NCBI GenBank assembly: GCA_017440425.1
Contig: JAFSHJ010000317.1
Coordinates: 1 to 8,909 of the forward strand
DNA length: 8,909 nt
Source: Oscillospiraceae bacterium
GTDB taxonomy: Bacteria; Bacillota; Clostridia; Oscillospirales; Ruminococcaceae
Direction of reading: 5' to 3'
Shown here: one piece after another, positions 1-6,044 of the stretch
How the letters are laid out: each line of letters starts with the position of its first letter
How positions within the stretch are numbered: position 1 is the first letter of the stretch
Made by a program: the position numbers and the translations under genes
The notes under the pieces: generated by a model
What the model saw: only the letters and a program-made list of their open reading frames with translations
The model's database searches: none
What the model was told of the DNA's origin: nothing

Positions 1-674
1 AAATTCTCCACGGTGAAGCCTGCAGCTGCAAACTCCTCGATATATCCCTCTTTATTTTTAGCTCTTGCCGGAAGAAGTGGGATAAGCACCTCCGATACAC
101 TTCCATCGCTTTCGTTTCTCACTTTTCTCGGCTGCGGGGTGGTGTAGTCATCTCCGGTTATCCGCGCCCACTCTTCGATGGAGTCCACTTTACCCTGATA
201 GCTTTCATCTCTGCGGTAGGATTCTCTAAAGAAAAGCATTGGCGCTCCCTCTTTCAAGGACTTGCAGGCATTCTGCAGATACATTTTTCTGTCGTTATCG
301 GTTATCAGCATATGCAGCCCCATACAATCCAGCGCCGCATCAAATTTTCCGTTGACACTTTCTCTCACCATATCCAACACTTTCACCGTTGCATTGGGAT
401 ATGCTTTCAGCAGCTCTCTGCTTTTTTCTATGGCTGACGGTGAAATATCCACTCCGTGATAAATGCATCCTAGCTCCGAGAGGATGACTCCGCAAGCTCC
501 CTCTCCGCAGGCATATTCAATTATTGTTTTACCTTTCAGAGAATTTTCTTCCACCCAGGCTTTTAAAGTGTTGTAAAGCACGGCATCCTCCGGCGAATGT
601 CCCCAGCGCTTCACTCCTGCAGCAAAAACTGCCTCGTAACGTTTTTCATATGCCATATAATAGGGCTGCTGCAT
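1..674 (-). CDS. Class I SAM-dependent methyltransferase, 3' end cut by window edge
   Basis: Reading the minus strand from ATG at 674 gives 224 codons with no stop, so the C-terminus lies outside the window. The start is set by a strong GGGAGGG site at 681-687, 6 nt upstream. The protein begins MQQPYYMAYEKRYEAVFAAG. Residues about 50-65 (IIEYACGEGACGVILSELG) form the glycine-rich SAM-binding motif I, followed by the acidic motif II (YHGVDISPSAI), as in small Rossmann-fold methyltransferases (Methyltransf_11/25 type). A later hydrophobic strand (APMLFFRES) fits the remaining core. The substrate cannot be told from sequence: such proteins methylate small molecules, RNA or proteins, and there are no residues here that choose between these. 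It has its own promoter, and nothing links it to the sugar genes. It contains one copy of a 26-bp direct repeat (79-104) coding GSVSEVLIP. Confidence 0.85.
   Translation of the reverse strand, partial: MQQPYYMAYEKRYEAVFAAGVKRWGHSPEDAVLYNTLKAWVEENSLKGKTIIEYACGEGACGVILSELGCIYHGVDISPSAIEKSRELLKAYPNATVKVLDMVRESVNGKFDAALDCMGLHMLITDNDRKMYLQNACKSLKEGAPMLFFRESYRRDESYQGKVDSIEEWARITGDDYTTPQPRKVRNESDGSVSEVLIPLLPARAKNKEGYIEEFAAAGFTVEN
79..104. repeat. 26-bp exact direct repeat, copy 1 (inside methyltransferase gene)
   Basis: This copy is identical over 26 bp to 795-820; the flanks differ immediately on both sides (T/C before, A/G after). It lies within the methyltransferase reading frame, where the minus strand codes GSVSEVLIP. 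An exact 26-bp match in a window this size is not expected by chance. Confidence 0.9.
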
Positions 675-712
675 TGTTTTCCCTCCCAACAGTCAATCCA
701 AGTTGTTATATG

Positions 713-741
713 GTTATATCATATCGGCAGAATGATGTCAA
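713..741 (-). promoter_or_regulatory. Promoter of the methyltransferase gene
   Basis: On the minus strand a perfect -35 TTGACA (736-741) is followed after exactly 17 bp by the -10 TATAAC (713-718), with TG one base before the -10 (extended -10). Transcription would start near 706, giving a leader of about 32 nt that holds the GGGAGGG ribosome binding site. It is a housekeeping-type promoter, so the methyltransferase is probably transcribed independently of the upstream regulator gene. Confidence 0.8.
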
Positions 742-794
742 TTTTCTCGCTTCAAAACCCGGTTGGTTGAAACTGTCTCATCGTTTTTTATTGC

Positions 795-820
795 GGGATA
801 AGCACCTCCGATACACTTCC
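795..820. repeat. 26-bp exact direct repeat, copy 2 (spacer next to regulator gene)
   Basis: This is the second copy of the repeat at 79-104, in the 189-bp spacer between the regulator and methyltransferase genes. On the minus strand it lies in a short open frame reading KGAGVKYGSVSEVLIPQ and then a stop at about 789-791, with a stop also just before the first K. It therefore keeps the same reading phase (GSVSEVLIP) as copy 1 but has no start codon or ribosome binding site of its own. It is probably a remnant of a coding sequence related to copy 1; the direction of copying is unknown. Confidence 0.85.
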
Positions 821-863
821 GTATTTTACGCCGGCTCCTTTTTATCTGCGGAAAGAACCTTTT

Positions 864-1673
864 TTATTTATTGATATCTGCCATATTGGCAATCGAACTT
901 GTTCTGCGAAATTCGGTAGGTGTCAAACCAAATATTTTTTTAAATCGCCTTACAAAGTTAGTATAGTCTGCAAATCCCGACATCTGAGCAATTTCCAGAA
1001 TCGGACGGTCTGTAAAGCAAAGCAAATTTTTTGCATACGAAAAGCGAATATTATCAAGATAAGAACTAAAACGCATTCCTGTCTCTTTTCGAAACATATA
1101 AGAAAAATATGTTGGCGCAAGACCGATGTGTCCCGCAACTGATTCAAGACTGATTTTGTTTTTAAAGTTTTCTGCAATATACAACAACGCACGCTGCACG
1201 TATCCCGTAGGCTTGTAGCCGCTTTTATTTAGCATTTTCTCAAGTTTTTTACAAAAGCAGATAAGTAAATGCCTGGCATAACCAATATCCTGCTCATAGG
1301 ACGACACCAACTCGGACAGCAAACAATAAAGAAGTCTCCTGTCCTCTCCATTTGTCTGCACCAGAGAACAATACGATGCATAAAACATAGGCAAAAATAA
1401 GCTTTCATCTCCTTCATCGCACCAAAACATCACATTAAAAATTTCGGCGTCCGCTTCTTTGATCTCGTGTATATTAATAGGCGACAAAAAGAAGACGCTT
1501 CCGTCGGAAAAAGCGTAATCATGTCCGTCTATACAACAGACTCCTCTTCCCGAAATAACAAATTCTATTTCAAAAAACTCGTGAATATGTGCAGGCACCG
1601 CAGAAGTCAGTATCTTTCTTGAGGCAGCAATAAAGCCATTCGGCATATTTTCTTTTTTTCTTACAAACTGCAT
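864..1673 (-). CDS. AraC-family transcriptional regulator with N-terminal cupin domain
   Basis: This 269-residue protein is of usual length for a two-domain AraC regulator. Residues about 25-90 form a cupin-like effector domain (PAHIHEFFEIEFVISGRG, with H29, H31 and E35 in the usual positions). Residues about 157-257 form the DNA-binding domain with two helix-turn-helix units: ISLESVAGHIGLAPTYF at 174-190 and PILEIAQMSGFADYTNF at 224-240, ending in the family signature KIFGLTPTEFRR. The start at 1673 has a GAGG site 7 nt upstream (1681-1684); the internal Met at codon 10 lacks a comparable site. The gene is divergent from the mannosidase operon across a 135-bp spacer, the classic arrangement for a local sugar-responsive regulator, so it probably controls that operon and perhaps itself. 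The effector is unknown; a mannoside or a sugar phosphate is a guess. Confidence 0.93.
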   Translation of the reverse strand: MQFVRKKENMPNGFIAASRKILTSAVPAHIHEFFEIEFVISGRGVCCIDGHDYAFSDGSVFFLSPINIHEIKEADAEIFNVMFWCDEGDESLFLPMFYASYCSLVQTNGEDRRLLYCLLSELVSSYEQDIGYARHLLICFCKKLEKMLNKSGYKPTGYVQRALLYIAENFKNKISLESVAGHIGLAPTYFSYMFRKETGMRFSSYLDNIRFSYAKNLLCFTDRPILEIAQMSGFADYTNFVRRFKKIFGLTPTEFRRTSSIANMADINK

Positions 1674-1693
1674 AACATCACCTCGTTTTTAGC

Positions 1694-1722
1694 ATTATAA
1701 CAAACAATCATAACAAAAGCAA
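1694..1722 (-). promoter_or_regulatory. Promoter of the AraC-family regulator gene
   Basis: On the minus strand, -35 TTGCTT (1717-1722) and a perfect -10 TATAAT (1694-1699) are separated by 17 bp, and TG one base before the -10 makes it an extended -10. The start of transcription would be near 1687, only about 14 nt before the ATG, with the GAGG site inside that short leader. Confidence 0.75.
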
Positions 1723-1743
1723 TATTTTTAAATAAAAAATCCA

Positions 1744-1772
1744 TATAAATCAACATTGAATAGTTATATAAT
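1744..1772 (+). promoter_or_regulatory. Probable activator-dependent promoter of the mannosidase operon
   Basis: A perfect -10 TATAAT sits at 1767-1772, but the hexamer 17 bp upstream (TATAAA, 1744-1749) is a poor -35, and 16- or 18-bp spacing does not improve it. A good -10 without a -35 is what a promoter needing an activator looks like, and an AraC-family gene lies just upstream in the opposite direction. Transcription would start near 1779. The upstream DNA is very AT-rich, with an ATTTTT/AAAAAT dyad at 1724-1740. The ribosome binding site GGAGGA (1795-1800) is 8 nt before the ATG. Confidence 0.5.
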
Positions 1773-1808
1773 TATGATATCAAACAACCACTATGGAGGA
1801 TCTTTGCG

Positions 1809-4196
1809 ATGAAAAAAATACATCTGATTGGAAATGCACATATCGATCCCGTTTGGCTTTGGCGTTGGCAGGACGGATACGCCGAGGTTCTTGCCACCTT
1901 TCGTTCGGCACTTGACCGCCTCAAGGAGGATCCCGAATTCAAATTCACCAGCGCTTGCGCTGTCTACTATCAGTGGGTTGAAAAAAGTGATCCCGCTATG
2001 TTTGAGGAGATCAAGGAACGAGTGCGGGAAGGACGCTGGAATATTACCGGTGGATGGTTCCTTCAGCCCGATTGTAATATTCCCACAGGAGAAAGCTTTG
2101 CACGTCATGCGTTGATCTCTCAGCGCTATCTTAAAAAGACCTTTGGTCAAATTGCGAAAACCGGATATAACGTGGATTCCTTTGGACACAATGCATCCTT
2201 GCCGAAGATTTTGCGCGGAGGCGGCATGGAAAACTATGTATATATGCGTCCTGATCAGAGTGAAAAGAATCAAAGTTTTGACCTTTTTACATGGGAAAGC
2301 GATGACAAAAGCCGCGTAACAGCTTATAGAAATCCGGATTATTACAATATCAATGAAACAAACTTTGAAAGAGTCCATAATGTCACAGATAAGACAAAGA
2401 ACGACTCTGTTCCCCGTATGATATTTGTCGGTGTTGGAAATCACGGCGGCGGTCCCTCTGCACAGTTGCTTGATCTCATCAAACAAACGCAGATTCCCGA
2501 CTCTTGTTTTGCCACCGTGGACGAATATTTTGACTCAGTAGATAAAAGCAACCTTCCCTCTTTGCAAGAAGAGCTTCAGCACCACGCACGCGGTTGCTAC
2601 AGTGCCACTTCCTATGTGAAAACAATGAACCGCCGCTGTGAGGAAAACCTCCTTGCTGCAGAGCGATTCTCTTTGCTTGCAAGCAAACTTGCCAATTTTT
2701 CCTATCCGCACACAGCGTTGAACCGCGCATGGAAAAACCTTTTATTCAACCAATTCCACGATATTCTTGCAGGCTGTGCCATCGAAAGCGCTTACACAGA
2801 TGCATCTTACCTTTATGGTGAAACCATGAGCATTACAGAACAAGCCATCCACCACGCATTGACCGCCGTCTGCCAACTTATTGATACCGGTGCAGGCTCG
2901 GAACAGGGCAGAAAAAAGGCAGGAAATACCCGTTGGTTGGTTTGGGAGCATGAAAAGCTGGGAACACCGCTGGTTGTCTTCAACCCTCATGCATTTCCCG
3001 TTAAGGATACCGTTACCATGCGTCTCTATGCAGACAAAATGACGGATGAGAATGGAAACGAGATTCCCTTCCAGTTGACACGCGGCGAGCAAACCAACGC
3101 CAAAAATGATATTTACGTTACTACCTTCCCCGTTGAGATTCCCGCTATGGGATACCGCGTATACCGCGCATTTCTTGATAAGACCCCCGAAAACACCTTC
3201 CCCTCTCTCATTGCAGACGACAAAACACTTGAAAACGACTATTTACGCGTTGAGTTTGATACAACCACAGGAGAGATTGCACGCATCTATGATAAAAAAA
3301 GAGGTGCTCTCCTTTGCGAAAACGCAATGCGCACTATCCTGACGGATGAAACTGACTGCGACACATGGGCACACAATCAATTTGATCTTGGAGAAGAATG
3401 TGCTCAATTCAAGACCGCCGAGATGAAGCTTGTGGAATACGGTCCGGTTTGTGCTACCTTGCGCGTTATTTCCCGCTATAATGACTCCACCATCACACGC
3501 TTCTATACTTTGAAATGCAACAGCGAGGAGCTTTTTGTGTTTGGTGAAGCGGAGTTGCGCGAAAAACACCGCGCTCTCAAAATCACCTTCCCTGCACGTG
3601 ATCAGGTAGAGTGTGAAATTCCTTACGGAACCATAACCCGTCCTCTGGTCAACGGCGAAGAGCCCTTTGGAAAGTGGTTTGCATCAAGTGGTGTGTGCGT
3701 TGCAAATAACAACAAGCACGGTTACGACTCAACCAACACCGAGATCCGTATGACTCTTTTACGCAGCGCAATCTACGCCGACCATTATGGCTTTGAAATA
3801 CGAGACGATCGCTGCAGATTTGCGGAACGTGGTCCGCAAAGCTTCGCATACTCAATTTCCCCCTACACCACTCGCGCAGATGCGCACCGCAAGGCGGCTG
3901 TTCTTAACCTACCGCTCAGAGCAATCAACACCTCCTTCCATCACGGTCCGCTTCCTGAAGTTTTTGAAGGCTTTGGCATGAACTCAGACAACATCATTGT
4001 CACGGCAATTAAATGCGCCGAAGATCATGATTCGGAAGCAATTATACGTCTTTTGGAGGCGGAAGGCAAGGAAACAGATTTGCAAATGACGCTCCTTGGC
4101 AGCGAAATCCATACTACCGTAACACCTAATTCGATAAAAACGGTGGACGAATCCGGAAATGCACTCAACTTTATGGAATGGGAGCTCGAACAATGA
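1809..4196 (+). CDS. Alpha-mannosidase, glycoside hydrolase family 38
   Basis: This 795-residue retaining alpha-mannosidase removes alpha-linked mannose from oligosaccharides. The catalytic domain starts at once: NAHIDPVWLWRW places zinc ligands H11 and D13; GGWFLQPDCNIPTGES (81-96) is a conserved substrate-site stretch; YNVDSFGHNASLPKIL holds D123, the expected nucleophile and zinc ligand; GNHGGGPS places H212 as the likely fourth zinc ligand. The middle helical domain carries the family signature NQFHDILAG (314-322), and the C-terminal half is the beta-sandwich region. At 795 residues it is shorter than many bacterial homologues (about 850-1,040) because it lacks an N-terminal extension. 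No signal peptide or membrane segment is visible, so it should be cytoplasmic and act on imported mannosides. It is first in a three-gene operon, its stop overlapping the next start by 4 nt (ATGA). The linkage cleaved cannot be read from sequence. Confidence 0.93.
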   Translation: MKKIHLIGNAHIDPVWLWRWQDGYAEVLATFRSALDRLKEDPEFKFTSACAVYYQWVEKSDPAMFEEIKERVREGRWNITGGWFLQPDCNIPTGESFARHALISQRYLKKTFGQIAKTGYNVDSFGHNASLPKILRGGGMENYVYMRPDQSEKNQSFDLFTWESDDKSRVTAYRNPDYYNINETNFERVHNVTDKTKNDSVPRMIFVGVGNHGGGPSAQLLDLIKQTQIPDSCFATVDEYFDSVDKSNLPSLQEELQHHARGCYSATSYVKTMNRRCEENLLAAERFSLLASKLANFSYPHTALNRAWKNLLFNQFHDILAGCAIESAYTDASYLYGETMSITEQAIHHALTAVCQLIDTGAGSEQGRKKAGNTRWLVWEHEKLGTPLVVFNPHAFPVKDTVTMRLYADKMTDENGNEIPFQLTRGEQTNAKNDIYVTTFPVEIPAMGYRVYRAFLDKTPENTFPSLIADDKTLENDYLRVEFDTTTGEIARIYDKKRGALLCENAMRTILTDETDCDTWAHNQFDLGEECAQFKTAEMKLVEYGPVCATLRVISRYNDSTITRFYTLKCNSEELFVFGEAELREKHRALKITFPARDQVECEIPYGTITRPLVNGEEPFGKWFASSGVCVANNNKHGYDSTNTEIRMTLLRSAIYADHYGFEIRDDRCRFAERGPQSFAYSISPYTTRADAHRKAAVLNLPLRAINTSFHHGPLPEVFEGFGMNSDNIIVTAIKCAEDHDSEAIIRLLEAEGKETDLQMTLLGSEIHTTVTPNSIKTVDESGNALNFMEWELEQ

Positions 4197-5149
4197 AAAA
4201 ATTTATCGGCGTAGACATTGGCGGCACAAAGATTGCCGTTGTGCGTGGGGATGAGAGCGGAAAGATCGAAGACAAAATCTTTTTTGAAAATAATGCCTCC
4301 CCCGAAGCAATGATCGAAAAGATCCTTATGTCTGTAAAACAGCTCGGAACCGCCGATGCCATTGGTGTCAGCTGTGGCGGCCCACTTGACGTCAAGAAGG
4401 GCTTGATCCTCTCCCCTCCCAATCTTCCCGGCTGGGATCGCGTTCCAATCGTTTCCATTTTGGAAAAAGCAACGGCAATTCCTACATACTTGCAAAACGA
4501 TGCCGATGCCTGCGCGCTTGCCGAATGGAAATACGGTGCCGGCCAAGGATGTGAACACATGATTTTCCTGACATTTGGTACGGGTATGGGCGCAGGCTTA
4601 ATTTTAAATGGAGCACTCTACACCGGCAGCAATGGATACGCCGGAGAGATCGGTCACATCGCTCTGGAGAAGGACGGACCCATAGGCTATGGAAAACACG
4701 GCTCTGTCGAGGGCTTTTGTTCGGGCGGCGGTATACGGCAGCTGGCGATCTCATATGCCGAAGAGCGTTTCTCACAAGGCCTGTCGGTATCCTTTTGCCA
4801 AAGCCAAAACGAGCTTTCCCTTATCACGGCAAAAACGGTTGCCGATCGTGCCTTTGAGGGGCACAATGATGCCATTGCCGTTTACGAGCATTGCGGCGAG
4901 CAACTCGGTCGTGGACTGGCCATTCTCGTTGATCTGTTAAACCCCCAAAAAATTGTGATTGGATCGATCTACGTTCGTGCAAACACACTCTTGCGTGACG
5001 CAATGATGCGTACGCTTGCAAAGGAAGCACTCCCCGGTGCGTTTTCCGCATGCGAAATTCTTCCCGCAAAGCTCGGGGAATCTCTTGGAGATGTGGCAGC
5101 TATATCGGTTGCCAAGAACGGATATGAAAGGAGAGGACATCATGTATAA
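4193..5149 (+). CDS. ROK-family sugar kinase (mannokinase/glucokinase-like)
   Basis: This 318-residue protein is of normal ROK length and probably phosphorylates a hexose with ATP in the cytoplasm. FIGVDIGGTKIAV (4-16) is the ATP phosphate-1 loop, LTFGTGMGAG (126-135) is phosphate-2, and LQNDADACALAEW holds the catalytic base D103. GEIGHI (151-156) carries the sugar-binding E and H of the ROK signature. The usual zinc motif CxCGxxGCxE that follows is absent; in its place is GPIGYGKHGSVEGFCSGGG, so this is a zinc-less ROK subtype. The start at 4193 is chosen because it overlaps the mannosidase stop and has GGGAG at 4180-4184; a start at 4178 would add five residues and leave the ribosome binding site inside the gene. 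No N-terminal DNA-binding domain is present, so it is a kinase rather than a NagC/XylR-type repressor. Coupling to a mannosidase suggests mannose as substrate; glucose, fructose or another hexose remains possible. Confidence 0.87.
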   Translation: MKKFIGVDIGGTKIAVVRGDESGKIEDKIFFENNASPEAMIEKILMSVKQLGTADAIGVSCGGPLDVKKGLILSPPNLPGWDRVPIVSILEKATAIPTYLQNDADACALAEWKYGAGQGCEHMIFLTFGTGMGAGLILNGALYTGSNGYAGEIGHIALEKDGPIGYGKHGSVEGFCSGGGIRQLAISYAEERFSQGLSVSFCQSQNELSLITAKTVADRAFEGHNDAIAVYEHCGEQLGRGLAILVDLLNPQKIVIGSIYVRANTLLRDAMMRTLAKEALPGAFSACEILPAKLGESLGDVAAISVAKNGYERRGHHV

Positions 5150-5741
5150 GCTTTCTGACTTGTTTATGCGCTATCCCGTTCTGAAAAACTGTCGTGAATC
5201 ACTTGAAGCTGCGCTTGACGCAATGATCACAACCTATCGTGCAAACAAAAAAATCCTTTTGTGCGGCAACGGAGGAAGTGCTGCCGATTGCGATCACATC
5301 GCAGGCGAACTTCTTAAAGGTTTTCTTTCAAAAAGAGAGGTGAATGACCCCTCTCTGCCACAGGATCTGCAGGATGTACTGCAAGGCTCACTCCCTGCAA
5401 TCTCTCTTCCCTCCATCACTGCAGCAATGACAGCTGCGATTAATGATCTTGATCCTGCATATGCGTACGCACAGCTTCTATACGGATTAGCACAACAAGG
5501 CGACCTTCTGATCGCAATTTCCACCTCCGGAAACGCCGAAAATGTTTACCACGCAGCAAGACTTGCAAAGACGCGCGGAATAACGGTGCTCGCTCTGACA
5601 GGGCAGACGGGTGGCAAACTTTCATCCATCGCAGATGTTTGTATTTGCGTCCCCGAGGATGAAACCTACAAAATTCAAGAATTACACCTTCCCATTTATC
5701 ATTCTCTTTGCGCAGCGGTGGAAGAGGAATTTTTTGAATAA
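5142..5741 (+). CDS. SIS-domain sugar-phosphate isomerase, GmhA-like
   Basis: This 199-residue single SIS domain has the length and layout of phosphoheptose isomerase GmhA and its relatives. LLCGNGGSAADCDHIAGELL (39-58) gives the phosphate-binding GNGGSA loop and the pair H52/E56; ISTSGNAENV (126-135) is the second phosphate loop; YKIQELHLPIYHSLC (176-190) gives Q179 and H187. The spacing (H, E at +4; Q, H at +8) equals that of the metal and catalytic residues H61, E65, Q172 and H180 of E. coli GmhA, which argues for an active isomerase over a DiaA-like structural protein. The start at 5142 has AGGAGAGG 5 nt upstream and overlaps the kinase stop by 8 nt; a start at 5016 would lie deep inside the kinase gene. 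GmhA acts on a manno-configured heptose, so a mannose-6-phosphate/fructose-6-phosphate isomerase role is my inference from context. A true heptose role is the alternative, but no heptose kinase or nucleotidyltransferase is nearby. Confidence 0.87.
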   Translation: MYKLSDLFMRYPVLKNCRESLEAALDAMITTYRANKKILLCGNGGSAADCDHIAGELLKGFLSKREVNDPSLPQDLQDVLQGSLPAISLPSITAAMTAAINDLDPAYAYAQLLYGLAQQGDLLIAISTSGNAENVYHAARLAKTRGITVLALTGQTGGKLSSIADVCICVPEDETYKIQELHLPIYHSLCAAVEEEFFE

Positions 5742-6044
5742 TACAACACCTAAAAATCTGTTTGTATGCTCGCATCCATTTGGTGTACACACAACAAAGT
5801 GCTTTTTGAACTACCTGTCATAAAGCAGCTCCGCCTCTCTTTTTTGTGCTCAACAACAGGTTACATCACGGTATCAAAAAAGCTTGTGTCGTTGTTTCGT
5901 TGGGCGGTGGCTTACTGCCGCTGAAAACAAACGGTATGGAATAATAAAGCGACCGGAGATCCCCCCTCCTGCAATACACCTCATTATAACGCAAAGCGGC
6001 AGAGAAAACCATCTCTGCCGAAAATTGAAAGGAACTGTGATTTT
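5742..6044. other. Gene-free spacer between the mannosidase operon and the rhamnosidase gene
   Basis: I see no credible gene in these 303 bp. A weak candidate terminator for the upstream operon is an imperfect 8-bp stem (5798-5805 with 5822-5830, one bulge, 16-nt loop) followed 9 nt later by CTTTTTTG (5839-5846); that T-run can also pair with CAAAAAAG at 5875-5882. A C-rich tract (CCCCCCTCC at 5961-5969) complements Shine-Dalgarno sequences. No clear promoter for the rhamnosidase gene stands out: TATAAC at 5985-5990 has no matching -35, and TAATAA at 5942-5947 is equally unsupported. No known riboswitch is recognisable. Confidence 0.5.
5997..6020 (+). promoter_or_regulatory. Perfect 9-bp hairpin in the leader of the rhamnosidase gene
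   Basis: CGGCAGAGA (5997-6005) and TCTCTGCCG (6012-6020) form a perfect, GC-containing 9-bp stem with a 6-nt loop, ending 7 nt before the AAAGGA ribosome binding site (6028-6033). Neither strand has the T-run of a typical intrinsic terminator after it: the plus strand continues AAAATTG and the minus strand CTTTGCG. It may stabilise the mRNA 5' end, affect initiation or bind a protein; the function is inferred only from position. Confidence 0.5.

Noticed and set aside
1791..2486. A 231-codon open frame on the minus strand opposite the mannosidase gene
   Set aside because: It lies opposite the GH38 catalytic domain, has no family resemblance and no ribosome binding site that I can see; it is explained by the opposing gene's codon pattern.
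4178..4192. Earlier ATG for the kinase gene
   Set aside because: It would add MGART before the conserved KKFIGVDIGGTK start and would place the GGGAG site inside the gene; 4193 has good spacing and an ATGA overlap.
5016..5141. Extended start for the SIS-domain gene giving 42 extra N-terminal residues
   Set aside because: The extra part overlaps the end of the kinase gene by over 120 bp and has no homologous look; ATG at 5142 has a strong AGGAGAGG site and gives the usual GmhA length.
5839..5882. CTTTTTTG/CAAAAAAG inverted repeat as a terminator
   Set aside because: The stem is almost all A-T, the loop is 28 nt and no T-run follows the second arm; only its T-run might serve the weaker stem just upstream.
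5997..6020. The 9-bp hairpin as an intrinsic terminator of the upstream operon
   Set aside because: No T-run follows it on either strand, and it sits within a few bases of the next ribosome binding site, so it is listed as a leader hairpin instead.
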